A DNA stretch of 64,000 bases, taken from positions 1,798,001 to 1,862,000 of the forward strand of contig OX485806.1 in the NCBI GenBank assembly GCA_950295325.1. Direction: 5' to 3'. The position numbers and the translations under genes were made by a program. A model generated the notes under the pieces. The model had not been told where the DNA came from. It was given only the letters and a program-made list of their open reading frames with translations, and searched no databases. The stretch is from Polytrichum commune. Its lineage: Eukaryota; Streptophyta; Polytrichopsida; Polytrichales; Polytrichaceae. Shown piece by piece: positions 36,398 through 49,020 of the stretch (the first letter of the stretch is position 1; every line of letters starts with the position of its first letter).

Positions 36398-38340
36398 GTA
36401 TCCAACTCCACTCACCAACTTTGTATTACAACTATCTCACCTCATGTGAGCTTCAATGCTTTCTCATTAGACAATTATATTTCATTATCTCACAAAGTTT
36501 CTCTCACTTCTTGTATATCCTAAATAATTATCAATCACACTTTTCTCTCAACTTATATGACTACCTCACCTCATGTGAGTTTCTATGATGCCTCAACACT
36601 TACACAATTGCCTTTCGTTACTACAATTCTCTCACTACTTAGAAATCATCAATAATGTGTCACTTTTTAATCCGAAAGGAAGTGAAGTAACCACGTGTTT
36701 TCCTTTATAAAACTTATATGAGACACCTGGACGATATACAAGTCACATTTTAAGTCTTCCCTGATTGTTTCTCTGGGTTTGTTCATGACCAAAACCTAAT
36801 TTCAAATTTCAATGATAGTGTTGCTATGAATAATATTGGGATGAATAATAACTCTTGCACATAGTGCTAAGAGTATAACTCCACCCACATTTCCAACTTC
36901 AGCTTGAATGTATGAATAATAAACAAATATTACTACTTTATTATGGGGGCTCATGGAATATAAATGACATAGTTCATGGTCATGAAACCGATTCGCATGG
37001 ATAAATCATGCTATGCTTCGAATGTGCTTGCATTCCGTTTTTAGAGTTTGAATGTTGAATCTACCGACAATATTAAAACACATCTCCAAACTCTCATCCC
37101 AGGCTTGTGATTGTTGATTCAAAAAGTAAAGTAAGGCATTCATTAGATTGATGGCAATTTGTGTGAACTCCCCACTTATACTATTATAAACAAAGATGTT
37201 ATTATTTATGCCAAAATACCACAGTTAAAGGATATTAGTTGGTGTGTCTCCAAATATGTTGCCAACCTCACTCGGGGGGTGCACTGTACTAAACATGTAC
37301 GAGTATACGTGAGTGCACAGGAGGGGTATTGATTTGGACCTTGCCGTATTACGTATACATATGGTATACATGTTATAATTTATAGTTATGTACATATATG
37401 GAAGGCCTTTAAAAAATATACAATAATTGTACTTCTATGGTACTGTTACTATACTACATATCATAAGTTTTCATATTGGATGAAATTAGGATTAACGAGG
37501 ATTAACGATTTTCGTTAGCAACCTTATAGGGTAGTATGAACCATGTACAAGGTGTCAAGGTCATATCGGGGAAAGAGGCAGTATTAGGGTTTTGAAATGA
37601 TTCGTTCAACTCAAAGTAACAAGGAGATTGGTTTATGTTGGTATCAAAAAGGGGCTAACAACAAGTGGACATATGATCTTATTGATCATTTGATGGTAGA
37701 CTTAGAGACAATAATTGCATCGGCTACAATGACATATATTGGTGAATCAAATGTTTATGAGTTACATCCGGGAGATGAAATTTTTTTCAATGACTTTGCT
37801 GATGAAAGCTAGGATATTTTGTTATACATATTATAGGGGTTGATTATTGTTCAAAAGTATATTTGTATACTTATGTTAATGACTATATATGAATGGATGT
37901 TTTTTGTGTACACATATTGTCACTTGTATATTTATTGTTGCAATTGTATGTGTATTACTTCATTTCACAAAAAATAACTTGTATATAGGGGGTTTTTAGA
38001 GTATGCAGTGAACGCACGTGATTCTAGGTTTTAATGAAAGGTGCACCCCCCGAGCAACCTCACCGCTGACAAGAAACCGCTAATCGCTCACATGTTACCA
38101 CTCCCCGGTCCGAAGAGACACACTTTCCTTATCCTCTCAATCACTAAAAATAAATAAGATTACAGTACATTTCCGAGACTATGGTCATACAACTTAATTC
38201 TCAAATGTGCATTTGTGTGTCATGTAGACAATTGGAACTCCAAAGTGAACCTCCTTTAATCGCATATAAACATATGTGGCATTTTAAAATGCAAGAAGTC
38301 ATTACTGCAAAAGCCTAATCTTATTGTTTAATCAAAAAGT
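36398..38340. other. No convincing gene
   Basis: AT-rich. A 71-codon frame at 37,597-37,812 (+) begins with ATG and reads as plausible protein (MIRSTQSNKEIGLCWYQKG) but matches nothing I know. It could be a fragment of an older gene or element. Confidence 0.4.
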
Positions 38341-38389
38341 TCATCTTAGCTCTATAAGTCGTATTGCCCATCAAAATTGACATTTAAAG

Positions 38390-40205
38390 ATACTGCTAGG
38401 GGGAGTACGGGGGCAAGGCCAAAATACACTAACTGCGAGAGGGCAACAGTGCAAGCCCAACCATATGATGTCCCATTAGGACGCAAGCTTTTTATATTAT
38501 GTTGAATTCTCTCATGGTGAGACTGCAACAAGAGTGTGTGGGCACACATTCCATCACCAAGTCTGTCTAAAGCAACTATTGCTCATCTTAATTCTTTTCC
38601 TTGAAAGAAAGGCTACTGAATTGCATCTACAAGTACTTGGCCAACCTATATCTCCTTTCGGATGAAGCTGTCTTCAAATTTAAGGCTACGTTGCGATTTA
38701 TCTTGCCTTTGTAACCGTTTGAATTCAGTCCATGTTTGACCAATCTATCCCCATCATCAACGGCCGAAAGTGCTTGATGAACCTTTTTCTCAACTAGAAG
38801 TACATCAATTATGTCTGGTAATGCCTGGGCCAGCCTCTCAAACTCTGTAGGTTTTGGATCAGTTTGAGGAAGATTCTTGGCTTGTGTGTCTACTTTAGAT
38901 GTGTTGCTTGCAGAATTTGGAGCACCACTTTCTGTGAGACCACGCACTAGAGCTTCTTGAGACGACAAAAAATTCTTCATGGCAAGTAACTCCCCTTCAA
39001 GATCAGATATTTCTTGTGTAGTTCTGCCAGACATAATAGATTGAATTTAGAGAAGAATACAAAAGAAAAAAACTTAAGTACAACAAGACATTACCCAATA
39101 CCGAGATTCTTCCTCATAATGAATATGGCTATGCCATGAGGTAATCTCTTATTGAGCCCTTAACTATGAAAATGATTGTTCAGTGCCTTCGTTTTGAAGA
39201 TGCTAATCTAAGGAATCCATTGCCCACATTTGTCCAATCTGGTAACAACCTCACCAACAGGGCTAGCATTAGACTCAATTGCCAAAAAAAACTTCCACTG
39301 GTCACTAACCCAAATGGACATAGAAACTTCCAAATAGCAAGCAAGAAAAATCTCCTCAGAGGCATTGAAGTATTCTTCACTCCCTTGCCTAATGAATGCA
39401 CACCGTTGAAATTAGGCAAGGGTGTTCAAAGGAGCACTTCACAAAGCAGGAGGCTAAAACAAATAAGAAAAACAATAGTAGCAGCAATTGCAATTTGGAA
39501 TGGGCATAACCATAACCAAAACCAATGCTAGGGTCACGTCGCCTGAAGACAAACATGGTGATTCAAGATCAAATTAGGTTTTGACTTTTGCCATCACTTT
39601 AAGGCAAGATGCTTTCTCGTCATGCATATCCTCTTATACATGCAATAAGAAAAGGAGCTAATGCACCTAATGGATGTGGCATAATGATTGGCATAAACAT
39701 TTTTTTGCATCTCCTAGGCAAATAATTTATTCATATCCTCGCACAATTTTTTTATGCCGTGCCAAAGATACCAATCAATTCTAAGAGTACCAAGGTACTA
39801 AATTCCAACTTTGGAGCTATTAGTGAACATTAACACCCTTATCTTGTTATCCTCGTTCCACACTATGCCATAAAGTTTCCATGTACATTGAAAGTCCAAG
39901 ATTCATAAAAAAAATAACCACATTAAGGCATACGTGATAATAAGACACGATACCTTTTTGCTTATAGACTGGCACTTAAATTGCACATAAGTTTGTGTAG
40001 CAAAATCTTCAGTCTCGAACATGGCCAGTTCTTCATGCAAATGGTTAGCATAGCCATTACTAACAAGAGGAGCCACGGCCAACGCACCATTACGGCCATT
40101 CGAATGAAGTACACTTGAGAACACTCCTCTGCCATTCCGAACCCGGACAAAATCCTTTACTAAGCCCATTACTTCTTCCAAAGCTCCTATAGTGGACCTA
40201 ATCAA
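38390..40205 (-). pseudogene. EXO84: Exocyst subunit EXO84, degenerate partial copy with introns
   Basis: EXO84 is part of the exocyst, which tethers secretory vesicles to the plasma membrane. Consecutive pieces on the minus strand match its N-terminal third in order. 40,205-39,955 ends FATQTYVQFKCQSISKK before a GT donor. About 39,757-39,667 reads KLCEDMNKLFA, then a TAG, then EMQKNVYANHYATSIR before GT. 39,019-38,627 reads TTQEISDLEGELLAMKNFL ... ALPDIIDVLLVEKKVHQAL. 38,549-38,430 reads AHTLLLQSHHERIQHNIKSL then NGTSYGWACTVALSQLV. Introns are retained, so it is a genomic duplicate and not a processed copy. An in-frame stop, frameshifts between 38,550 and 38,627, and abrupt loss of similarity near 38,420 make it a pseudogene. 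It lies directly downstream of the NLR in the same orientation. Confidence 0.78.
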
Positions 40206-40289
40206 TATCTCCTCATGTTCATAGCGTTTTCCAGCCTAGGTGCATTCCAGCTTTAGCCAAAATTGATGTAAATAGCCTACACCCTCCAC

Positions 40290-43200
40290 ACATGGTGACC
40301 TCAATCCTTCAAGCACATCTTTCAAAGCTTGAGAGGAATGAAATTTGACCAAGGTTAAGAGGTTGCTCAATGCATTGGGAAATTCTCCCAAACGTCACAC
40401 GTCCCCATGTGGAGTTTCTTCAAGCATGTCAAAGTAAAAAAATTTCTAGAACGTGCTTCAAAGATTAACATAACAAAGAATTGAGTTCCTCCAAGGCAAC
40501 AAAGTTGTTCAATCCAGAGGAAAATTCTTCCACACACTCACAATCCAACATATTCAGCTTTCTCAAGCATTTCAACGTTCCAAATCCCTCCATCATGTGT
40601 TTCAAAGCTCAACATTTTGAGAATCTGAGTTATTCCAAGGCTATGAGATTGATCAATCAACAGGGAAACACTTCCAAAGCCTCACACTCTGACATGTTAA
40701 GCTTTTTCAAACATGTCAACGTTCCAAATCTTTCCGGCACATGTTTCAAAGCTCGACATGTTGAGAAATCAAGTACCTCCAAGGCTATGAGGTTGTTCAA
40801 ACCAGAAGGAAACACTTCCAAAGCCTCACACCCCGACATGTTCAATTCTTTCAGACATGTCAACATTCCAAATCCTTCCGGCACGTGTTTCAAAGCTCGA
40901 CATTTTGAGAAATCGAGTTCCTCCAAGGCTATGAGGTTGCTCAATCCAGTATGAAACACTTCCAAAGCCTCACACTTATACATCTTCAACTCTTTCAAAC
41001 ATGTTAATGGTCCAAATCCTTCCGGAACATGTTTCAATGCTAGACATTTTGAGAAATGGAGTTCCTCCAAGGCTATGAGGTTGGTCTATCCACTAGGAAA
41101 CACTTCCAAAGCCTCACACCCCCACATGATAAGTTTCTTCAAACATGTCAACATTCCAAATCCTTCCGGTACGTGTTTCAAAGCTTGACATTCATACAAC
41201 CAAAGTTCCTCCAACGCGATGAGGTTGTTCAAACCTGAGGGAAACACTTCCAAAGCCTCACACGCCCACATATTCAACTTTTTCAAGCATGTTAATGGTC
41301 CAAATCCTTCCGGCACGTGTTTCAAAGCTCGACATTCATGTATCGAGAGTTTCTCCAAGGCTATGAGGTCGCTCAATCCAGTAGGAAACACTTCCAAAGC
41401 CTCACACCCCCACATTATGAGCATCTTCAAACATGTCAACGTTCCAAATCCTTCCGGCACGTGTTTCAATGCTGGACATTTATACATCCAGAGTTCCCCC
41501 AAGGCTATGAGGTTGGTCAATCCGGTAGGAAACACTTCCAAAGCCTCACACCCCCACATGTTCAATTCTTTCAAACATGTCAACATTCCAAATCCTTCCG
41601 GTATGTGTTTCAAAGCTCGACATTTTGAGAAGTCAAGTACCTCCAAGGCTATGAGGTTGGTCAATCTAGTAGGAAACACTTCCAAAGCCTCACACTCCGA
41701 CACGTTAAGCTTCTTCAAACATGTCAACGTTCTAAATCCTTCCGGCACATGTTTCAATGCTCGACAAATTGAGAAATTGAGTATCTCCAAGCCTATGAGG
41801 TTGTTCAATCCAGTAGGAAACACTTCCAAAGCCTCACACTCCCACATGTTCAATTCTTTCAAACATGTCAACATTCCAAATCCTTCCGGTATGTGTTTCA
41901 AAGCTCGACATTTTGAGAAGTCAAGTACCTCCAAGGCTATGAGGTTGCTTAATCCAGTAGGAAACACTTCCAAAGCCTCACAGTCCGACACGCTAAGCTT
42001 CTTCAAACATGTCAATGTTCCAAATCCTTCCGGCACATGTTTCAATGCTCGACAATATGATAAATTGAGTATCTCCAAGCCTATGAGGTTGTTCAATCCA
42101 CTAGGAAACACTTCCAAAGCCTCACACCCCCACATTATGAGCATCTTCAAACATGTCAATGTTCCAAATCCTTCCGGCACGTGTTTCAATGTTGGGCATT
42201 TATACATCCAAAGTTCCTCCAAGGCTATGAGGTTGCTCAATCCGGCAGGAAACACTTCCAAAGCCTCACACTCCCACATGTTCAATTCTTTCAAACATGT
42301 CAACATTCCAAATCCTTCCGGTATGTGTTTCAAAGCTCGACATTTTGAGAAGTCAAGTACCTCCAAAGCTATGAGGTCGCTCAATCCAGTCGGAAACACT
42401 TCCAAAGCCTCACACTCCGACACGTTAAGCATCTTCAAACATCTCAACGTTCCAAATCCTTCCGGCACGTGTTTCAATGTTGGACATTTACACATCCAGA
42501 GTTCCTCCAAGGCTATGAGGTTGCTCAATCCGGTAGGAAACACTTCCAAAGCCTCACACTCCACAATGATGAGCTTCTTCAAACATGTGAATGTTCCAAA
42601 TCCTTCCGGCACGTGTTTCAAAGCTCGACATTGATGCATCCAGAGTTCCTCCAAGGCTATGAGATTGCTCAATCCGGTAGGAAACACTTCCCAAGCCTCA
42701 CACTCCACCACGTTAAGCTTCTTCAAACATGTCAACATTCCAAATCCTTCCCGTATGTGTTTCAAAGCTTGACATTTTGAGAAGTCAAGGTTCTCCAAGG
42801 CTATGAGGTTGGTCAATCCAGTAGGACACACTTCCAAAGCCTCACACCCCCACATGATGAGCTTCTTCAAACATGTCAACGTTCCAAATCCTTCCGGCAC
42901 ATGTTTCAAAACTCGACATTGATACATCCAGAGTTCCTCCAAGGCTATGAGGTTGCTCAATCCGGTAGGAAACACTTCCAAAGCCTCACACCCCCACATG
43001 ATGAGTTTCTTCAAATATGTCAACGTTCCAAATCCTTCCGGCACATGTTTCAAAGCTCGACATTGATACATCCTGAGTTCCTCCAAGGCTATGAGGTTGC
43101 TCAATCCGGTAGGAAACACTTCCAAAGCCTCACACTCCCACATGATGAGCTTCTTCAAACATGTCAACGTTCCAAATCCTTCCGGCACGTGTTTCAAAGC

Positions 43201-43392
43201 TCGACATTGATACATCCAGAGTTCCTCCAACGCTATGAGGTTGGTCAATCCGGTAGGAAACACTTCCAAAGCCTCACACTCCCACATGTTCAATTCTTTC
43301 AAACATGTCAACATTCCAAATCCTTCCGGGATGTGTTTCAAAGCTCGACATTTTGAGAAGTCAAGTACCTCTAAGGCTATGAGGTTGGTCAA
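40290..43392 (-). pseudogene. LRR array of the kinase-NB-ARC-LRR gene, downstream of the first premature stop
   Basis: Same frame as the upstream LRR exon. It is a very regular array of 24-residue LRRs in alternating types, such as LTCLKELNMWECEALEVFP and LSNLIALEELWMYQCRALKH, together a 48-residue (144-bp) unit. The frame is open from 43,392 to a stop at 41,086-41,088 (TTG to TAG relative to sibling repeats), open again to 40,657-40,659 (GGA to TGA), and then decays with more stops until about 40,290. LRRs normally form the ligand-sensing solenoid. Over 40 LRRs are present in all; near identity of units points to expansion by unequal exchange. Long plus-strand open frames here are antisense shadows. 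Confidence 0.88.
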
Positions 43393-44079
43393 TCATGTAG
43401 GAAACACTTCCAAAGCCTCACACTCCGACACGTTAAGCTTCTTCAAACATGTCAATGTTCCAAATCCTTCCGGCACATGTTTCAATGCTCGACATTTTGA
43501 GAAGTTGAGTATCTCCAAGGCTATGAGGTTCTTCAAATCAGAGGGAAACACTTCCAAAGCCTCACATTTCTCAATTTGAAGTTTTTTCGAGTGTTTGAAT
43601 CTTGCAATTCCATTTGGCATTTGTTTGAGTGTTTGGCAATTATAGATATTCAAACATTCTAAGAATACCATAGGGGCAGTTTCAAAGATAAAGTGTTCAA
43701 AGTTATCACAATTTGTCAGTGATATGCCTTTGAGACAAGGAAACGTGAATGAACATAATGGATTGAAATCAAGAAAATCACAATTATAGATTTGTAAAAC
43801 ATACATTTGATGTAGAAAGGTTTGAGCAATGTTCCAAAACTTTTTGGCAAAAGTCTTTCGTGGTTTGATAGACTTGTCATTTTCAAGTGACAAGTGGATC
43901 TTCAACCACCGTAGATGGACGGAATGCTTTAGAATATCAAAAAGAACGTCCACATCATCACAATTTTGAACGCTCAATAATCGAAGGTTTGGCATGTCTT
44001 TCATCTCAAAATTTTCCTCATACGTGGACTTATGTTCAAGCCTTTCAAATGACATGCCTTGTACACGTTCTATACGCTG
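43393..44079 (-). CDS. Kinase-NB-ARC-LRR receptor, exon 3 up to first stop (linker and first LRRs)
   Basis: The exon starts at 44,079 (AAG acceptor) or 44,076 (CAG acceptor); both keep phase 0. It opens with RIERVQGMSFERLEH, the usual linker after NB-ARC in plant NLRs, then irregular LRRs (MPNLRLLSVQNCDDVDVLFD, FPCLKGISLTNCDNFEHF), then the regular array. It ends at TGA 43,393-43,395, where sibling repeats have GGA (Gly). Translation of the three exons to this stop would give about 1,170 aa, a kinase-NB-ARC with a short LRR region. Confidence 0.85.
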   Translation of the reverse strand, partial: QRIERVQGMSFERLEHKSTYEENFEMKDMPNLRLLSVQNCDDVDVLFDILKHSVHLRWLKIHLSLENDKSIKPRKTFAKKFWNIAQTFLHQMYVLQIYNCDFLDFNPLCSFTFPCLKGISLTNCDNFEHFIFETAPMVFLECLNIYNCQTLKQMPNGIARFKHSKKLQIEKCEALEVFPSDLKNLIALEILNFSKCRALKHVPEGFGTLTCLKKLNVSECEALEVFPT

Positions 44080-44643
44080 CTTGCACAAACAAATGACATG
44101 TTATAAATCGATATTTTAATCAATTCATGCTAGTTTGTTTTAAAAAAAACCAATTGGATTTGACCATGATAACATTGAAAAAACAACTAGCTACACATTC
44201 AATCGACACGTATTGGACAAACGTTTCAAAAATGTTCAAATCCGTTCAATTTCCTTGATATATCATCAAGTTTTTTTGGCAGAGTGAGGTGGGTTGTTAA
44301 CCTAAATCTACTTGCAAAATATGGTCGGAACGAGATATTAAACTTGATTGAAACCTACTTCCACACTCGCATTCATTTTTTACAAAATTCATAAGACTTA
44401 TGTACCTTTCCCAAAGATGTATGAATTTGACACTACAACGATTATATTCAAAGACTATTTTATTAATCAATATGTTGGATAACAATTTGTAATGGACCAT
44501 GGAAAACTCTAGTCATGGATACATTCCAATTTTCTCTAGAATAATCAAGAGTTATCTTTTTTACAGTGTATGCATACTCACTTGTGGCATAATTTGATTG
44601 ATTTGTAGTGGAAAACAAAGGGTTGTGTTTGGATGAGACTAAC

Positions 44644-45639
44644 CTTTTGCTTACAATGGTCGGTGAATGTTCCCAAACAAAGATTCATAAGTCGAGTTTC
44701 TTTGAATTCTCCCAGGTTTGCGAGCATACGACCCATGGCACACAATTGATCATGAATTTTCAGTAATCCATCACCATCCACTGTCACGAGTGACTTGTTA
44801 TTTAAATTCTCCAAGGTTTTTTTGGCAATGTTGGCATCAAGATCGGACATCCGAATTATGTCATCCCCCCAAAAATAAAATCCTGGAAGGTGTGGATCTG
44901 GCTTGTTGAAAAAACAAGAGATGTCAATAAACATGTTTTTTTCTCTATCACCTAGCTCATCAAAGCTGATCCTCAGTGTCTTCCATATTTGTTCATCTGC
45001 GCTTCCATCATGTCTAGCCTTCAACAATCTATGCAACGTTCTCTCCCATATTCGTAATCGCCTCTCCCCATGCATGCATTTGCCCATTACCTCCAAACTC
45101 AATGGAAGCCCACCGCAAGCATTCACAATCTTCTCCGCTACATGTTTCAAATAAGGCTCACATGATTGGTCCGTCCCAAAGGCATGCATGGAAAAGAGTT
45201 CCATAGGTTTATCACCCTCAAGGGTTTTGATGTTTACGATGCCGGCCTTGGGTATATATCGTCCAAAAGATTGCCAACCACGAGAGCTTGCAATCAACTT
45301 ACTGCCATCAACATCTTTGAATATGTGATCACCTAATAGTTGATGTAAGTCATTTCGTTCGCTCACGTTGTCTACAACGATAAGAATGTTCTTTGTTTTG
45401 CAAATATGTTCCATCGATATTCTTGCTTCAATCAATGTTTTCACTTGAGGTACCTCTCTCGTATCTTCCAACTTATGCTTGAATATAAAAGTACATGTTT
45501 CTCCCTTGAAGTCACCTACAAAGCATGTCCCATCAAATTGGTGGGAGATATGTACACTTAGAGCATTGGCCAATGTTGACTTGCCGATCCCGCCCATGCC
45601 GACAATCCCCAAACGACCAATTTTTTGCAAGTATTTGGT
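44644..45639 (-). CDS. Kinase-NB-ARC-LRR receptor, exon 2: NB-ARC domain
   Basis: 332 codons, phase 0 at both ends (acceptor AAG before 45,639; donor GTTAGT after 44,644). Motifs in order: P-loop GMGGIGKSTLA, FDGTCFVGDF (RNBS-A-like), Walker B/kinase-2 ILIVVDNV, GSKLIASSRGW (RNBS-B), GLPLSLEVMGKC (GLPL), KNMFIDISCFFNK (RNBS-D) and LLKIHDQLCAMGR (the MHD region, here I-H-D). This is the nucleotide-dependent switch of plant immune receptors. All key motifs are present. The domain is of the type found in TIR-class NLRs, but an N-terminal kinase takes the place of TIR. The acceptor lies in a short direct duplication (AAAGACCAAATACTTG twice near 45,635-45,665), which may offer alternative splice sites. 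Confidence 0.92.
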
Positions 45640-45866
45640 CTTTCGAATTCAAGTATTTGGTCTTTGATACCAATCAATCTCTTAGATCCATTTGTGGTAT
45701 TATTGACCTACAAGAATTCCAACATCCAATCTTAGCTTTATAACATATTACATGCCGGATCATAATATTTTCCAAACTATCCCAAAATCATTGATCTCAT
45801 TACATTGAAATATGATTTGCATACTTTATGTGGCAATGAGCAAAATAATATCAACAACACAATTAC

Positions 45867-47696
45867 CTCATCAAGAATTTGATGTAATGATGGATCATTG
45901 CGTGTATCTTCAGGTGAGCTACCATATTCTCCAATTTTGGGCATAAATCGTAACCATGAGCTAAGGGTCACAAAAACTCGCCACAATAAGACTATTTGAC
46001 AAAAGACACTATAAAGTATTCCCATGAAGTCGGTCCACCATTGCTTGGGATTCATCAACAAATTGTAGCTCCATGATGGTTCCTTATGCTGGAGTATTGC
46101 ATCCATAGGGACTACATTCTTGAACATTGCGCTCTTCAATAACCTTAATGTATTGCAAATGTCAAGAAATGTGGGCCTCTTTGATGGATCCAAAGACCAA
46201 CAATCGTGTATTAATGACTTCAATTCCTTCGAGCAATTTGTTGGTAGTTGTGGTCTCTTGCCATCATGTATACTCTTCCAGTAATCATGGTGTGAAAGTG
46301 CACCAAAAGGTTTTTCCCCTGAAAGAATCTCAAAGCTCGTCATGGCAAAACTAAATACATCGGTTTTAAATTTATTTACTTCCAAACTTCGATTTTCAAA
46401 TGCCTCGGGTGCCATATACCGAAAGGTGCCATAACGAAATTGTCCCGTGGGCACTTGCGGTGATTCTTTTACTTCGATTTTTGATATACCAAAATCAACC
46501 AACTTCACATGCACACATTCAAGGCAACCATCTGATTTTGAGACATCCATGGAAGTCACAACAACATTATTGGGCTTCAAATCACGATGTGCTACCTTCA
46601 TATCATGAAGGTAGCACATTCCGCTTGCAATTTGTAACATAATATCCATTCGAACGGCTTCTGTGATTGAAGCTTTCTTTTCGACCAATAATTTGCACAA
46701 GTCAAACTTTCCTCGTTCCATGACCAACTCAAACTTCTCAATTTCTTCATAAAAAAAACCACAACAAAAGAACGTGATAATGTTTGGATGATTCAATCCC
46801 CCCAATATACTTGCTTCTTTCCATAAAGCTCTCTTGTGTTCAAGGTCTACAACTTCGATCACCTTTGTCGCACTTTCAATGCCTACCCATTTAGTAGGTA
46901 GTACAACACATCCCTTTGTGCATGCTTCACCCAACGGAATACTCAACCTTCCTGAAGACTTAGAATGTGGGTAATCATAAGGGAAAACAATATTATCCAA
47001 TTCTTCACCTCGAGCCAATTGTAGACCTGTCACTCGTCCCAATAGGTATTGTGCAAGTGCACGATCCTCAATTGTGTCGATTGTCAAATGCTTTGAGAGT
47101 CTTTTATGTAGTGAATTTTGGTCCTCTTCAACTTCATCAATGGATGTTGGATAGAATGTCGTACAACTTTGAATTTGAAGAATATTTTGGCTTTGACCTT
47201 GATAACGCATTCGAGATATGTCACACATTGTATGGAAACAACATTCCAAGTCCAAGAGAAGCTCTCTAAAAACCTCTTTGTTGTTTATTTGCAACACTGC
47301 ACCATGGCACCAATCTTCCTTGCAACATTCATCAACCACATTTTTTGCTTTGTCCACAATCCGAATTGAATCTTGTTCAACGTCACTGAACACATTCCCT
47401 CGGGAGCCTTTCTTGATCTTTTGAATTGCTTCCACACCCTTTCGGAAGTTTGCCACCAAATTGTTGCATTGCTTTTCATTCCATAGAATCGAACTTGACA
47501 ATCTCCTCATATCTTCCACGATCTCGAAAGCTTTCTTTATGTTGTTTGACATCTTGGAAGTCTTGCAACAAGAAAATTCGTTGTTTTGATATTTGACTTT
47601 CTGTGTGAAGATTTGCGATGATAATGTCAAGGTTTGCAGCACAAGCCCTATGAATCCAAAAACTTGCGTATCAATGCAATATAAGAGGCAAACCAT
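45867..47696 (-). CDS. Kinase-NB-ARC-LRR receptor, exon 1: N-terminal helical region and protein kinase
   Basis: 610 codons from ATG 47,696 to a GTAATT donor at 45,866-45,861; a 227-bp intron joins it in phase 0 to the NB-ARC exon. Residues 1-200 are mostly helical with a hydrophobic start (FGFIGLVLQTLTLSSQIF), reminiscent of RPW8/HeLo-like four-helix bundles. The kinase domain is about 240-525: HRDLKPNN at 370, DFG at 401, APE at 429, and an A-T-K that may be the ATP-binding Lys near 278. A Gly-rich loop is not evident. A hydrophobic stretch (FMGILYSVFCQIVLLWRVFV, near 557) precedes the splice. Kinase fused to NB-ARC-LRR is a class known from mosses. No stops in this exon. Confidence 0.9.
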
Positions 47697-49020
47697 TTTT
47701 TCATTATGAGGTGCACAATACTCTTCTGTGTAGACATTGGTATCAAATCATACACGGATCGAAATCATATTGGAATTTGTATTAGTCATATGTAGAAATC
47801 AATTAATTAACATACAATAAATAAGAATACATTGAATAAGTCGGGACATAATGTCCTCCACTCGATCTCAACTATAATATATATTCCTTACAAACATTTG
47901 CCATCCATTGTAAATACGCTCTCAAACTCTATAAACATTTGTTAAGACTTCCCAAATTTAAGCAAAACACTTCAATAAATGTTTCAAATTTGTACATTTC
48001 TTAATAAGTGTATGTATTTCGTGCGTAGGTAACAAATTGTGAGCTCTCTTAAAACTAACTGGTAGTGCACACCTCCTCAACTACATATTTCACATTCTTT
48101 ACTAACTTTTTGTAGATGGTTGTGCATAGTATTGCACAACCCTTCCATATTGATGAATCCAATCCTCACAAACGATGTAATATCACCGCCGACAATGACT
48201 CGTGTGGGGTTAGAAAAAAACACTTGTTCAATTTATTATTACTTTGAAGTGAAAGGAAATGAAAATAAAAATCATTGACCACTATATACCCAAAGAAATC
48301 AAAATTTGAAATGTCACAACTAACAACCTTGGTGTTGAGAAAGTTATGGACATCTTGGAATAGATCAAAAATACCTATGAAGATGGTGTTTATGTTTCAA
48401 TATTGATCTTCAAATTCACCTCCAATCTTTGATGGCCTGCCATCATTCTTCACGGAGTCCCTATAATTTCTATAACAAATGTTCTTGTTTGCTCCAGCAA
48501 AAGCTCTCTGGGAACAACCACTACCCAACTTAGAGCAACAACCAAGTTCCTGCAACCACAAAACCACCACCGACAAAATTGGGAGTTTGCAATCCGAGGG
48601 GTGCTTCCTCAAAGTCCTTTGAGCTTTAGCTTCAACTTAATATACCAAATCATGGATCCAACTAATCGAAGCAACTTTTGAAACGTGCAATAGAGTTGAT
48701 GTTCTTTCCCTCTAACCTATGTTCATCAATCCAGAGTGGAATAACAACTCCTCACGGAACAGTGAACCCCTGCCTCTCACTAAGGTATGTGGGTGTCATT
48801 CGGTTACGTTTCTTGATTGGACCCCTATATTTGATTGGTGTGTGGTTCGGAGAGATCAAAGAACAACTACCATAAAACAAACACATGCTTAAAAGAGATC
48901 GGACTAGCACGACTTCGGATTTTATTAACTACAACACACTCAATAGTGGACACAATTGGGAGGATCTAATATGTCACTCACGAAATCAAGAAACATGCAC
49001 TGCCAGTAACCATGATGAAA
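47697..49020. other. Upstream region of the NLR; no gene seen
   Basis: AT-rich up to about 48.4 kb and probably includes the promoter and 5' UTR of the minus-strand NLR gene. Short frames at 48.4-49.0 kb show no motif. Confidence 0.4.

Noticed and set aside
41219..42634. 471-codon open frame on the plus strand across the LRR array, plus similar shorter ones
   Set aside because: It is the antisense of a regular 72-bp repeat: one stop-free unit repeats into a long frame. The minus-strand frame has true LRR residues and joins NB-ARC and kinase exons.
44644..47696. TIR-NB-LRR (TNL) classification of the receptor
   Set aside because: No TIR motifs upstream; the in-phase 5' exon is a protein kinase.
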